Assembly: GCF_002005445.1 (NCBI RefSeq)
Contig: NZ_CP014692.1
Span: 1,674,001-1,738,000 of the forward strand
Source of the DNA: Acetobacter aceti
GTDB lineage: Bacteria; Pseudomonadota; Alphaproteobacteria; Acetobacterales; Acetobacteraceae
Direction: 5' to 3'
Length of the DNA stretch: 64,000 bases
In this document: positions 26,731 through 35,306 of the stretch, in pieces
How positions within the stretch are numbered: the stretch's first letter is position 1
How the letters are laid out: every line of letters starts with the position of its first letter
Program-made: the position numbers and the translations under genes
Notes under the pieces: model-generated
Seen by the model: the letters and a program-made list of their open reading frames with translations, nothing else
The model's database searches: none
Told to the model about the DNA's origin: nothing

Positions 26731-27157
26731 TGCGTAGGCGACCGTTCTCCGTCGTGTCCGAAACAGGGAGCTTCTGCCATGACAATGGCTCGATCCTTTT
26801 TCGTCCGGTACGTCTTATAAAAGCGCGCGGAAGATGCAAGGCATCAGGTCTGAATGCAACCGGCTGACACGGCTTTCCTGCACCATGAAAGGCCGATGTT
26901 TTGCGTCGGCAGAGAGTAAATTTTTCTGAAAAGGTGGGGTAATAATTATTTTATGTTTTATAATCAATGTATTATATGTATTTTTTAATGTGTTTTATAT
27001 AATAAAACATGTTGTGGCGGTACAAGACATTTCCTTCAATCCTCAGCCCACCAAAACGAGGGGGATGAAAAGGCAACTGTAATTTGATAAATAAATTAAG
27101 AAATAAATATAATGTTTTTATTATAAAAGATTATATTTTATATGGAGAATTTTTTAG
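26731..27157. other. AT-rich intergenic region between secD and the large glycosyltransferase
   Basis: The first 100 bases must contain the secD promoter (minus strand). From about 26930 to 27155 the sequence is strikingly AT-rich, with runs such as TTATGTTTTATAATC, in contrast to the GC-rich surroundings. I find no gene, no RNA and no clear terminator; the region forms the 3' end of the adhesin-glycosyltransferase unit and probably a transferred-DNA boundary. Confidence 0.5.
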
Positions 27158-29134
27158 TTATGTCGCCCGCATAAGCCCGAGACTCCGGTCAAGCGCTGAT
27201 CGCACACGTTCTGCCGAGTGACGAATGCGGATATACTCACGCCCGGCCTTCGCCAGAGACGCGGCCTTTTCCGGATCGTGGTAAAGTCCGGCGGTGAGCT
27301 GCGCCAGACCGGCAGCGCTGCTTGTAACGGAGCTTAGTAATTCCTGAGGAAGGTTCATGCCTTCCGTCGCGATCGGCGTGGCGATACAGGGTATGCCCGC
27401 GGACCAGCTTTCCAGAACCTTGCTCTTGATGCCGGCCCCGAACCGTAAGGGCGCGATTGTCAGACGCACAGAGCGCAGGAAGCTGTCCAGGTCCGCGACA
27501 TGCCCAAGCACTCGCACGCCGGGGATTTCACCCATCTGAATGATCAGGTCCGGCATGGCGCTTCCAACCAGCAGGATTTCTATGTCTGGGGCCTTCTCCC
27601 GCAGAAGAGGAAGGATATCGCCGACCAGCCACTTGGCTGCATCGATATTGGGAGCATGGCCATAATGCGCGATAAAAGCGACGCCGTTCCGTCGTTCAAA
27701 AGGAAGAGGCGGCTCTTTCAGGGATAGATGCCAGGGAACGACGTGAATGCTGGCCGTCGGCACGGCGGCAGCCAGCAGGTCAGCTTCGACGGGCGAATGG
27801 GTGATCACGCTGTGTGACGCCCACGTCGCCATATGTTCCCGCACTTTTTCCTGTCCGGACGCCGTTCGTAGCTCGGGACGATTTTCCGCGATCGCCTGCC
27901 GTTCCAGCCGCAGCCACGCAAGATCGGCGACGCTTGAGATCAGGCGCGCGCCCGGCATGTAAAGTCTTGCCAGATCGAGGTATCGACCCGCATTGGACAG
28001 ACGATGGAAATAGATGGCGTCAAAGCTGTTTGTCTGGGTTCGGAGCAGTGATTCCACTGTCGGGTAAGCAGGAGCATGCCAGCAGGAAAAGTCCTGTTTT
28101 TCGAGCTCCCGGATCGCTGCAACGCCGGGTTCCATGACCGAGGCGATAAAGCTGACTTCGTAGTCAAGCGCCTGTGCGGCCTGCATGTGTGAGAGGATGG
28201 CGCTGGAGCCGGCGTCGCGGGTAGGGTCTGGCGCACGATCATCGACAAACAGGATTCTGAGCGCGGTGACGCCCGGCTCTGCCTCCTTGCGGCGTTGGGC
28301 AAGGCGATGATGTTCCGTTGCCGCCTTGCGCGAATCTTCACGTCCCTGTTGGCCGCGAAGCTGGTGTGTCTGATCAGCCAGAAATTCCAGGGCGGCTTCA
28401 CGCTGGCGTGCCGTTGCTATTCCCTGCAGAGTTTGCCGGACGTGCTGACGAAATGTCTCGTTGAAACGGCGCGATGCCGGAAAATAGAGAGGTGAGCCGG
28501 GTAGAGGCGTATTGGTCTCCGCGCAGAGAACGGAAACCACATGATCGCTGTCCAGTGAAAGCGGTGGAGACAGCATGATATCAAAGCCGTAGCGCCCGTC
28601 GCTCAGACCATTATCACGGAGATCCGGTCGGAACTGATTGGCGAGCATGCGATGCTGGAGCGCGTCATCGACCATGATCGCCACGCTGAGGCGCATGTCA
28701 GGGTGAGTATCGCTCCGAAGCCAGCCTGCAATCCGGTCGCGACCGACGATATCGATCGAGGCGCGCATCGTGGCGGGTATGGTTCCTGCAAGATGCTCGA
28801 CAAAGGGCAGAGGCAGGCGGTCAGGGAGCAATAGCACGTTGAAAGAGCTGATGGTGGCGGCAGGAACGGCGTCATCAGGAATCAGGATCGAAAAAGCATG
28901 GTGCCCGTCGGCGCTGCCCGGGATGATCAGATCCTCCCGAAAGCGATCGGCCATGGTGTCGGCGATCTGGTTGCCGTGACACACTATGCCGACCTTATAG
29001 CGGAGCGATGGATCAGCAAGATTTCTTGCCCAGCCAGCCACCGTCCAGCCTTTGCCGGGTGTGTGACTGATGACGTCGACAAACCCGGCAAAGGCTGATG
29101 CAGCTATGACGGCTGATTTTTCTGACACGCTCAT
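27158..29134 (-). CDS. Large glycosyltransferase with two N-terminal adhesin-shared modules
   Basis: 658 residues. Residues 15-105 and 115-205 are two copies of a module (VAGWARN, ADRFREDL, DGHHAFSI; IAGWLRSD, ANQFRPDL, DGRYGFDI) that also closes the adjacent adhesin. A charged linker (near 230-285) leads to a GT-B glycosyltransferase: FVDDRAPDPTRDAGSSA, a Rossmann core with GVAFIAHYGHAPNIDAAKWL, and the C-terminal nucleotide-sugar part with IAPLRFGAGIKSKVLESWSAG and GIPCIATPIATEGMN. The start lies 48 bp after the adhesin stop, so the two are one operon. Inference: it glycosylates the adhesin's Ser/Thr-rich repeats. Sugar unknown. Confidence 0.85.
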   Translation of the reverse strand: MSVSEKSAVIAASAFAGFVDVISHTPGKGWTVAGWARNLADPSLRYKVGIVCHGNQIADTMADRFREDLIIPGSADGHHAFSILIPDDAVPAATISSFNVLLLPDRLPLPFVEHLAGTIPATMRASIDIVGRDRIAGWLRSDTHPDMRLSVAIMVDDALQHRMLANQFRPDLRDNGLSDGRYGFDIMLSPPLSLDSDHVVSVLCAETNTPLPGSPLYFPASRRFNETFRQHVRQTLQGIATARQREAALEFLADQTHQLRGQQGREDSRKAATEHHRLAQRRKEAEPGVTALRILFVDDRAPDPTRDAGSSAILSHMQAAQALDYEVSFIASVMEPGVAAIRELEKQDFSCWHAPAYPTVESLLRTQTNSFDAIYFHRLSNAGRYLDLARLYMPGARLISSVADLAWLRLERQAIAENRPELRTASGQEKVREHMATWASHSVITHSPVEADLLAAAVPTASIHVVPWHLSLKEPPLPFERRNGVAFIAHYGHAPNIDAAKWLVGDILPLLREKAPDIEILLVGSAMPDLIIQMGEIPGVRVLGHVADLDSFLRSVRLTIAPLRFGAGIKSKVLESWSAGIPCIATPIATEGMNLPQELLSSVTSSAAGLAQLTAGLYHDPEKAASLAKAGREYIRIRHSAERVRSALDRSLGLMRAT

Positions 29135-29182
29135 GAAGAGCAGTCTCGGATATAATCCTGAAAGTTTTACGAACAGAAACGC

Positions 29183-32100
29183 TCAGGCGGCATGGCCATG
29201 CGTCGCCCTGTTCGCCGGATTGATGAGGCACGCACCCGTGTCCGCATCCTCAACGCGGATCAGTTCCGCCATAACGGGTGTTTCGCAGGTAAAGCAGAAG
29301 GCGTGCTGTCCCGAGTAACGTCCATCCTCAGTCAGATCCGCTCTGAAGCAGTCCGCTGTGACGCGACCCAGTTCGGTATCCCGGCTATAGATGACCAGTT
29401 CACGTGGCGTATCTGACGTGGCGTCACAGCGCGCCCATCCTTCGATCGTTGTGGATGTCACGGCGTCCACATAACCATTGACGCGGTTACGTTCCATAAC
29501 GCCGGGAGCCCGCTCCATCAGGCGCTGCCTGATGGCTTCAAGCTGCGGGCCGTCTTCGATCCGGGGCAGGCAGAACCGGGCCGCCTGACGCTTCTCCTCC
29601 GGATACAGAACCTCATATTCAGAGGCATTGTGGAACATGGCGCGGCTGTCGTCATCGACAAACGTTTCAGAAGCCGCGCCTTCCGCCAGCAGGAGGTCGT
29701 GAGAGTCAAGTTCGATATGGATGTAATCCACACGGCGTGGGGTTCGCATCTGGGTGATGCTGGAGCCATTGATCAACAGGCTGACGGGGATGAGTTTGCC
29801 GTCCAGCGCCATCGCATGGAGGGGGGATACCCGCAGGGTACGCCGCGGGAGGTCTCCCTCCAAAGCGCCAGCCTGGATGACGACGGGTAGGATATCCGGA
29901 TTACCCGCGGCAAAGCGCCCGTCATAACTGCGTCGGCCAATCCAACGAATCGGACGGCTTTCTCCTGAGGCCGTCAGAATGATGTCACCAATCGACAGCG
30001 CCTCGATGGGTCGCTCTCCATCCGGTGTGGCGATGAGCGTGCCGGGACAGTAGCAGGGCACGCCGTATGTGATCCGGGTTCCGCCGTCTGGCGCCCGCTG
30101 AAAGTAGAAGGGGGAGCCAAACGTGCCGCCCAGATGGATGGACACACTCTGGCTGCCTTCCGTTACGGTCAGAATGCCGTCAGCCCCGATCATTCCGGAA
30201 TCGACCTCGTTGGCGGCTCCGTTGAATGTCAGGTCGGTAATGACAATCTGGTTGATGGTGCTGACGCTCTGGTTGCCCGGCGTGCCGTAAAGGGAGTTCA
30301 GGCCCATCGAGATGACGGATCCGATCGCGTCAAACCCCTGAATCGTGATGGATGCAAGCTGACTCATGGTGATGTTGAGCACTGACTGGGTCGTGTGGCT
30401 GCCCGACATGCCGTAAACGGTATATCCCGGATCGCTGTTTGGCAGGAAGGTGAGGGTGCCTGTGTAAAGAGCTCCGTTTTCGAGAGTCAGTGTGCCGCCA
30501 TCCAGAACGATGTCGGAGGCGGCGCCCCCGGCCTTCACATCGATGATGGCGTTGGCGTGGGCTGTCGTGTGAACAGCACTGCCGCCAGACATGACGATCT
30601 GCCGGGCATAGCCATCCGCCCACAGGGGGGTGGTGTGATAAAACCAGCCGAGATGCAGCCCGGTCAGCGTGGTGTTGACGGCTGTGCCGCCATTTTCAAC
30701 ATATTGAAAGCTGTCTGAGATGGCCTGCCCCAAAGGCAGATAAGTATTGCCCGCGAAGGCGACGTTGACGGTTGTGTCACTGGCCAGCCCCCCCGAACCA
30801 ACGACCTGCGTTCCGTCGATCATCATGTCGGGACCGAGCGTGCTGGCGTTATACCGGCCTGTCATGGTGGTGCCGCTGACTGTGCCGCCAAGGACTGACT
30901 GCGTGCCGCCGAGAATGCTGGTCGAGGACGCCATGCCGCCGCTCAGAATTTCTTCAGAACCGTAAAGCATGGTCTGTGCAACCCGTCCGCCGCATTCGAC
31001 GACTTCGGTGCCATGTACTTCGTTCTGTACGCCAAGGCCATCGACATACAGCCGTCCTCCTGCTTCCACCATCGCGTTGATGGCCACGGAGGCTGCTGGA
31101 ATGATGGCGGTCTCACCTGTAGCAACCACTGCGCCCACATCGCCGTTGGCTATGACTGTATCAATCTGCGGGGAAATGGTTCCTCCAAACGATAATGTCG
31201 CGCCTGTGCCGTTCGTATTTTCAACGAGTGTCAGATTCGCGCTGCTGTAATCGGTTCCACTGTCGAGAAAGATTGTCTCAAGAACAGACCCGCCCGATTC
31301 GAGCGTCAGTTGGGAATTATTGCCGAGCGACAGTGACGCGCCTGATGTGACGCCTGAAAGGAAAACACTGTCATTTGCTCCGAAACCGGAGAGGGTAAGG
31401 TTTGCCGGAAGGGAGCCCAGTGACAGTGTTTCGCCTCCGGAAGTGGAGAAGATGAACTGGACATGACTGGCTTCAGCGCCATCGGCCACAATGACAGTGC
31501 CGCCGGAAAGGGAAACTGTGCCCGAAAAATGTTCGAGAGCGCCCGAGATGAACTGCAACGTCGTGCCGGAGGCGGCCTGACTGATCGTTCCCGCTCCGGA
31601 AATCTGGCCTGCGATCGAGCTTTGCCCATCAAAGATAAGCGTGCCATCATTTGTCACAAATCCGCCAGCTTCGACGATGTCATTGACGGCAGTAGCGCCG
31701 GAAGCGATGGACTGGGTTCCTCCGGAGGCGATAACAATCTGCCGGGCGGAAGCGCCGCTCAGCAGTGTCTGGCTGCCTCCTGATGCAACCGTCCCGTTTT
31801 CGACGGTGGTTCCGCTCCAGACCTGCTGTGAACCGCCATCCAGAATGAGAAAGTTCTGCTCTGTTACTCCCCCCGACGCTGCCGGAGTCATAATCCGCTC
31901 CAGAGAGGACGGGCCACTGATCACTGTGCCGGAAGCGCTGCCGCCATTGAGAATCAGCGTGCCGCCTGAGCCTGTTTGCAGTCCTGTGGCGAAGGTTCCG
32001 CTGCCCAGCACCAGTGTGCCGGATGACACTGCCTGCACGGGGATCGCAGCATCAATGACATTGACTGTTCCTCCCGTGAAAATCACCGAGGAAACCTGCG

Positions 32101-32461
32101 CTGATGATATTGTGAGCGTGCCTCTGCTTCCTGCAACGAGAGTGTCGGCCACAGCGCCACTGGAAAGTGTTATTGAGCCTCCGGCCAAGGCTACACCCAT
32201 GTTCAGCAGGCCGCCGCTCATGACTTTTACTGTCCCGGACAAGACAGTAGCATTCTGCTCTGTGCCGCCGCTGGCCACGACTTCCTGCGCAAAGCCTGCT
32301 GTCGTGCCCTGCAATCTGGTGCCGTTGGCGACACCACTCACGACGAGCGTTCCTCCACCAGCCACGGTGACGGCTGACGAAATGCTTCCCGAAGCAATGA
32401 TTAGGGTCTGACCGCTGAGAACGAAGGCGTCTGTATCAGAGAAGCTGGAGGAGGTTGTCAT
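29183..32461 (-). CDS. Repeat-rich adhesin with C-terminal Hint (Hedgehog/intein) domain
   Basis: 1092 residues. About 800 residues are AIDA/autotransporter-type repeats rich in Gly, Ser and Thr (GGTLVVSGVANGT, SGGTEQNATVLSG, GGSQTLLSGASA). There is no Sec signal and no beta-barrel. From Cys803 comes a Hint_2 domain: CYCPGTLIATPDGERPIE (splice-type Cys), PIRWIGRRSY, LRVSPLHAMALDG (block-F-like His) and LLLAEGAASETFVDD, to about residue 955. Residues 993-1080 are one copy of the module shared with the downstream glycosyltransferase. Hint_2 proteins of this kind are thought to self-cleave or attach covalently after secretion; the route here is unknown. Confidence 0.88.
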   Translation of the reverse strand: MTTSSSFSDTDAFVLSGQTLIIASGSISSAVTVAGGGTLVVSGVANGTRLQGTTAGFAQEVVASGGTEQNATVLSGTVKVMSGGLLNMGVALAGGSITLSSGAVADTLVAGSRGTLTISSAQVSSVIFTGGTVNVIDAAIPVQAVSSGTLVLGSGTFATGLQTGSGGTLILNGGSASGTVISGPSSLERIMTPAASGGVTEQNFLILDGGSQQVWSGTTVENGTVASGGSQTLLSGASARQIVIASGGTQSIASGATAVNDIVEAGGFVTNDGTLIFDGQSSIAGQISGAGTISQAASGTTLQFISGALEHFSGTVSLSGGTVIVADGAEASHVQFIFSTSGGETLSLGSLPANLTLSGFGANDSVFLSGVTSGASLSLGNNSQLTLESGGSVLETIFLDSGTDYSSANLTLVENTNGTGATLSFGGTISPQIDTVIANGDVGAVVATGETAIIPAASVAINAMVEAGGRLYVDGLGVQNEVHGTEVVECGGRVAQTMLYGSEEILSGGMASSTSILGGTQSVLGGTVSGTTMTGRYNASTLGPDMMIDGTQVVGSGGLASDTTVNVAFAGNTYLPLGQAISDSFQYVENGGTAVNTTLTGLHLGWFYHTTPLWADGYARQIVMSGGSAVHTTAHANAIIDVKAGGAASDIVLDGGTLTLENGALYTGTLTFLPNSDPGYTVYGMSGSHTTQSVLNITMSQLASITIQGFDAIGSVISMGLNSLYGTPGNQSVSTINQIVITDLTFNGAANEVDSGMIGADGILTVTEGSQSVSIHLGGTFGSPFYFQRAPDGGTRITYGVPCYCPGTLIATPDGERPIEALSIGDIILTASGESRPIRWIGRRSYDGRFAAGNPDILPVVIQAGALEGDLPRRTLRVSPLHAMALDGKLIPVSLLINGSSITQMRTPRRVDYIHIELDSHDLLLAEGAASETFVDDDSRAMFHNASEYEVLYPEEKRQAARFCLPRIEDGPQLEAIRQRLMERAPGVMERNRVNGYVDAVTSTTIEGWARCDATSDTPRELVIYSRDTELGRVTADCFRADLTEDGRYSGQHAFCFTCETPVMAELIRVEDADTGACLINPANRATHGHAA

Positions 32462-32599
32462 GACAGCACCTTCATTGACCGGTCTGGATGTAATTTATTG
32501 CGGGTGTCGGCGGAGAAAGGCTGATCTGTCTGAGTCAGATTCGTTCTGACCGTGCCGCCAGTTGTTACACACTGTCGCACCAATCGTTTTTGGTTGGCT

Positions 32600-32640
32600 G
32601 TTAAAAGGACGGCAACGCTCGTTAAAAGTCCGTTTAAAAG
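32600..32640 (-). promoter_or_regulatory. Phased CTTTTAAC repeats upstream of the adhesin gene
   Basis: Read on the plus strand, GTTAAAAG occurs at 32600 and 32621 and GTTTAAAAG at 32632. The spacings of 21 and 11 bases put all three on the same face of the helix, as expected for cooperative binding of a regulator about 140-180 bp upstream of the adhesin start. Confidence 0.35.
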
Positions 32641-32737
32641 GGCCTTTTTTCGCGAAAAGAGCATGGAAAATGGATTTTATCCGCATCCGGGACCGGCATT
32701 CCGCATGATCATCTGATTACAGAAGTGTCACGCTTGC

Positions 32738-32766
32738 TTGACAGGGAAATGCAGGGTCGTTAGCAA
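32738..32766 (+). promoter_or_regulatory. Sigma-70-like promoter of the F0 operon
   Basis: TTGACA at 32738-32743, a 17-base spacer and TAGCAA at 32761-32766. The -35 box is perfect and the -10 weak. The transcript would start about 20 bases before the first gene, atpI. Confidence 0.5.
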
Positions 32767-32793
32767 GCCGATGCACCCACTTGGGAGGTGCAG

Positions 32794-33090
32794 GTGACCG
32801 AGGACAGAACTTCTTTTGACGAACGTCTCCGGGCTGCGCAGAAGCGAGTCGCGGGTAAGCCGATCACTGACCAGAAGCCGGATGCTCAGGACAAATCGCT
32901 CCTGTCGCTGGCTGCAAGGGCAGGAAGTGAAATGCTTGGCGGGCTCGTCGTTGGTGTGCTGGCAGGGTGGGGACTGGACCGCTGGTTCCATTTCAGAGCC
33001 CTTTTCATCGTGATCCTTGCGCTTCTTGGTGGTGGTGCCGGTATCCTGAATGTCTGGCGGCTGATGCAGTCGCTGGAACGGCAAGAATAA
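32794..33090 (+). CDS. atpI: F0F1 ATP synthase assembly protein I (ATPase gene1/AtpI)
   Basis: The GTG at 32794 lies five bases after GGGAGG and gives 98 residues; a GTG at 32788 overlaps the ribosome site. A polar N-terminus is followed by two hydrophobic helices with the family motif LGGLVVGVLAGWGLDRWF. In other bacteria AtpI helps assemble the c-ring or acts as a magnesium/calcium carrier. It opens the F0 operon, 37 bp ahead of atpB, as usual in Alphaproteobacteria. Confidence 0.85.
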   Translation: MTEDRTSFDERLRAAQKRVAGKPITDQKPDAQDKSLLSLAARAGSEMLGGLVVGVLAGWGLDRWFHFRALFIVILALLGGGAGILNVWRLMQSLERQE

Positions 33091-33127
33091 GAAACCGAGC
33101 GACCAGGTAGGGTCGGGGAGAATAGCG

Positions 33128-33877
33128 TTGGCGGGCGGTTCAAGTATCAACGTGCTCGAGCAGTTCGAGCTGCATCCTGTTCTGGGTGGACTGGGCGAGG
33201 CTCTGAGCTTCAGTCAGGCGCCTGTTTTCATGGCTGTGGCGTGCGTCCTTGTTCTTGCGTTTCTTCACTTCGGAATGAAGCCGGCGGCTGTCGTGCCCGG
33301 TCGCCTTCAGGCGGCGGCGGAAATTTGCTACGAATTCATCCATAATCTGGCTGTGGATACGATCGGATCTGAGGGGACTGCTTTCTTTCCTTTCATTTTC
33401 GCCCTGTTTTTCTTCATCCTTGCCGGTAACTATCTCGGTCTCATCCCGTTCTCTTACACCTTCACCAGCCATATCGCGGTGACATTTGCCCTCGCTATCA
33501 TGGTCTTCCTGATTGCGATTATTGTTTCGTTCAAGGTGCAGGGGTTCAAGTTCTTCGCGCATTTCATGCCTGCTGGAGCGCCTGTGCTGCTTGCTCCGCT
33601 GCTGGTGCCGATTGAGATTCTTTCCTTTCTGTCACGTCCTGTGAGCCTGTCGATCCGACTGTTCGCCAATATGGTGGCTGGCCACGTGATGTTCGATATC
33701 TTCGCAAGCTTCGTTATCATGCTGGCCGGTCTTGGCTTCATTGGTGATGTGCTGGCGGTTGGCCCTCTCGTGATCAACATTGCGCTGATGGGGCTGGAAT
33801 TGCTGGTTGGTGTTCTGCAGGCTTATGTGTTTGCGATCCTGACCTGCATCTATCTGAGGGAGGCTGTGTCCCACTAA
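33128..33877 (+). CDS. atpB: ATP synthase F0 subunit a
   Basis: 249 residues with five to six membrane helices. The proton-channel helix [19 protein letters not shown] holds the essential arginine, and [22 protein letters not shown] is the conserved final helix. The start codon is a TTG at 33128. It forms the proton half-channels beside the c-ring. The gene lies in the atpI-atpB-atpE-atpF'-atpF order; the F1 genes are not in this window, as expected where F0 and F1 operons are separate. Confidence 0.97.
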   Translation: MAGGSSINVLEQFELHPVLGGLGEALSFSQAPVFMAVACVLVLAFLHFGMKPAAVVPGRLQAAAEICYEFIHNLAVDTIGSEGTAFFPFIFALFFFILAGNYLGLIPFSYTFTSHIAVTFALAIMVFLIAIIVSFKVQGFKFFAHFMPAGAPVLLAPLLVPIEILSFLSRPVSLSIRLFANMVAGHVMFDIFASFVIMLAGLGFIGDVLAVGPLVINIALMGLELLVGVLQAYVFAILTCIYLREAVSH

Positions 33878-33927
33878 CTGGGGCAGACCCCGTCGGTTAC
33901 GTTTTTTCGTTAATAGGGAAAATCAAA

Positions 33928-34152
33928 ATGGACCTCGCTTCAGCCCGTGAAATCGGTGCCGGTATCGCTGTAATCGCCCTCGCCGGTGTCGGCATCGGGC
34001 TCGGCAACATCTTCTCGACGCTGGTCAGCAGCATTGCCCGTAATCCTGCGGCTCGCCCGCACGTGTTCGGTCTTGGTATGCTTGGCTTCGCGCTGACAGA
34101 AGCTGTTGCGCTGTTTGCCCTTCTGATCGCCTTCCTTATCCTGTTCGTCTGA
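33928..34152 (+). CDS. atpE: ATP synthase F0 subunit c
   Basis: 74 residues forming a two-helix hairpin. The polar loop ARNPAARP and the proton-carrying Glu58 in [14 protein letters not shown] are clear, and the glycine-rich helix [21 protein letters not shown] is typical of the ring. The sequence has no sodium-type ligands, so this is a proton-driven ring. It follows atpB by about 50 bp. Confidence 0.97.
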   Translation: MDLASAREIGAGIAVIALAGVGIGLGNIFSTLVSSIARNPAARPHVFGLGMLGFALTEAVALFALLIAFLILFV

Positions 34153-34167
34153 GGACGGAGTAGCTTC

Positions 34168-34782
34168 GTGCGCAATCCGGTTTCACTGATTCGTCACTCT
34201 CTCGTTGCAGGGGTCTCGAGTCTGCCGCTTCTCATGGCGGCGGCGCCCGGCGCGCACGCGGCGGGTATGCCTCAGCTTGACTTCAGAAACCCGCTCCTTG
34301 TGGGGCAGGTTATCTGGGGTGCAGGAATCTTTCTGTTTTTTTATCTCGCCCTGCGTGGCTGGGCTTTGCCTAAAGTTGATACGGTTCTTGCCAGTCGCAG
34401 CCAGCGTATCAACGGCGATCTCGATCAGGCCCGGGCGGCAAAAGTCGATGCTGACAATGCTGTTCGTGAGCTGAATGAGACAAAAAAGGCTGCTGCTGCT
34501 GAAGCTCAGGCTCATCTTGACGCAGTTCTTGATGATGAGCGGAAGCAGGCGGCAATTCGCCTTGCCGATCTGGGCGCAAAGCTGGAAGCGGAAATTGCCT
34601 CAGCCGAGAAGGCTGTTGCGGAAGAGCGGTCCAAAGCTCTTGCATCTCTCAAGCCGATTGCATCCGATGTCGCTGAGGCTCTGGTGCAGAAGCTTACCGG
34701 AATAAAACCTGATCGCCTTAAGATTGAATCTGCAGTCGCAAAAGTGACAGCCGAGAAATCTGCGCATTCGGCAATCGCGTGA
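34168..34782 (+). CDS. atpF': ATP synthase F0 subunit b'
   Basis: 204 residues. One N-terminal signal-like stretch (LVAGVSSLPLLMAAAPGAHA) is followed by the single membrane anchor (QVIWGAGIFLFFYLALRGW), then PKVDTVLASRSQRINGDLDQA opens a long coiled coil. The b' subunit pairs with b to form the peripheral stalk; separate b and b' genes are typical of Alphaproteobacteria and photosynthetic bacteria. The start is a GTG 15 bases after atpE. The longer-than-usual N-terminus could be a cleaved signal or an artefact of start choice. Confidence 0.93.
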   Translation: MRNPVSLIRHSLVAGVSSLPLLMAAAPGAHAAGMPQLDFRNPLLVGQVIWGAGIFLFFYLALRGWALPKVDTVLASRSQRINGDLDQARAAKVDADNAVRELNETKKAAAAEAQAHLDAVLDDERKQAAIRLADLGAKLEAEIASAEKAVAEERSKALASLKPIASDVAEALVQKLTGIKPDRLKIESAVAKVTAEKSAHSAIA

Positions 34783-34798
34783 CGGGGAGATAACGTCA

Positions 34799-35299
34799 GT
34801 GACAATTTTTCAGCAAGCTGGCTTTTGGTACGCGATATCATTTGTTTTGTTTTTTGTGATCTTTGGTCCAAAGATCTGGAAACCACTTCGGGAACTTCTG
34901 GATGCTCGGGCTGACCGCATTCGGATTGAACTTGAAGAGGCTGCCCGTCTTCGGCGTGAGGCGGAGCAAATGCGTGAAGATGCAACGCGTGAGCGTGAGC
35001 AGGCTTACGCAGAAGCGAATGCTGTTGTTGAGCAGGCACGCAAGCAGGCGGAAGACATTGCAGCTAAGGCGCGTCTTGAGGCTGAAGAAATGTTGAGTCG
35101 TCGTGAACAGATGGCTCGTGACCGTATTTCTGCTGCTGAACGTGCTGCGGTTGAGGAAGTCCGTGCTGCTGCAGTAGATGCCGCATTTAAAAGTGCTCGC
35201 CTTGTGATCGAGGAGACTGTGAACGCACAGTCTACTGTCTCCATGATCGATAAGGCGATTGCGGATCTGCCCGCTTCCCTGACTGCCCGCGCAGCCTGA
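34799..35299 (+). CDS. atpF: ATP synthase F0 subunit b
   Basis: 166 residues. An N-terminal anchor (FWYAISFVLFFVIFGPKIWKP) leads into an alternating charged coiled coil (LLDARADRIRIELEEAARLRREA) that ends near residue 150 with the delta-binding region. The start is a GTG preceded by GGGGAGA at about -12. It forms the peripheral stalk with b'. It ends eight bases before the TTG of the next gene, so the following glycosyltransferases are probably read from the ATP synthase transcript. Confidence 0.95.
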   Translation: MTIFQQAGFWYAISFVLFFVIFGPKIWKPLRELLDARADRIRIELEEAARLRREAEQMREDATREREQAYAEANAVVEQARKQAEDIAAKARLEAEEMLSRREQMARDRISAAERAAVEEVRAAAVDAAFKSARLVIEETVNAQSTVSMIDKAIADLPASLTARAA

Positions 35300-35306
35300 T
35301 AAGTCT

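Larger units (their letters stand above)
32462..32793. other. Divergent promoter region between the adhesin and the F0 ATP synthase operon
   Basis: No gene is seen in these 332 bases. They contain the phased GTTAAAAG repeats near the adhesin side and a sigma-70-like promoter on the atp side, described separately. Confidence 0.6.

Noticed and set aside
29183..32461. Adhesin as a classical type V autotransporter
   Set aside because: No signal peptide and no C-terminal beta-barrel can be found; the C-terminus is a Hint domain plus a small module.
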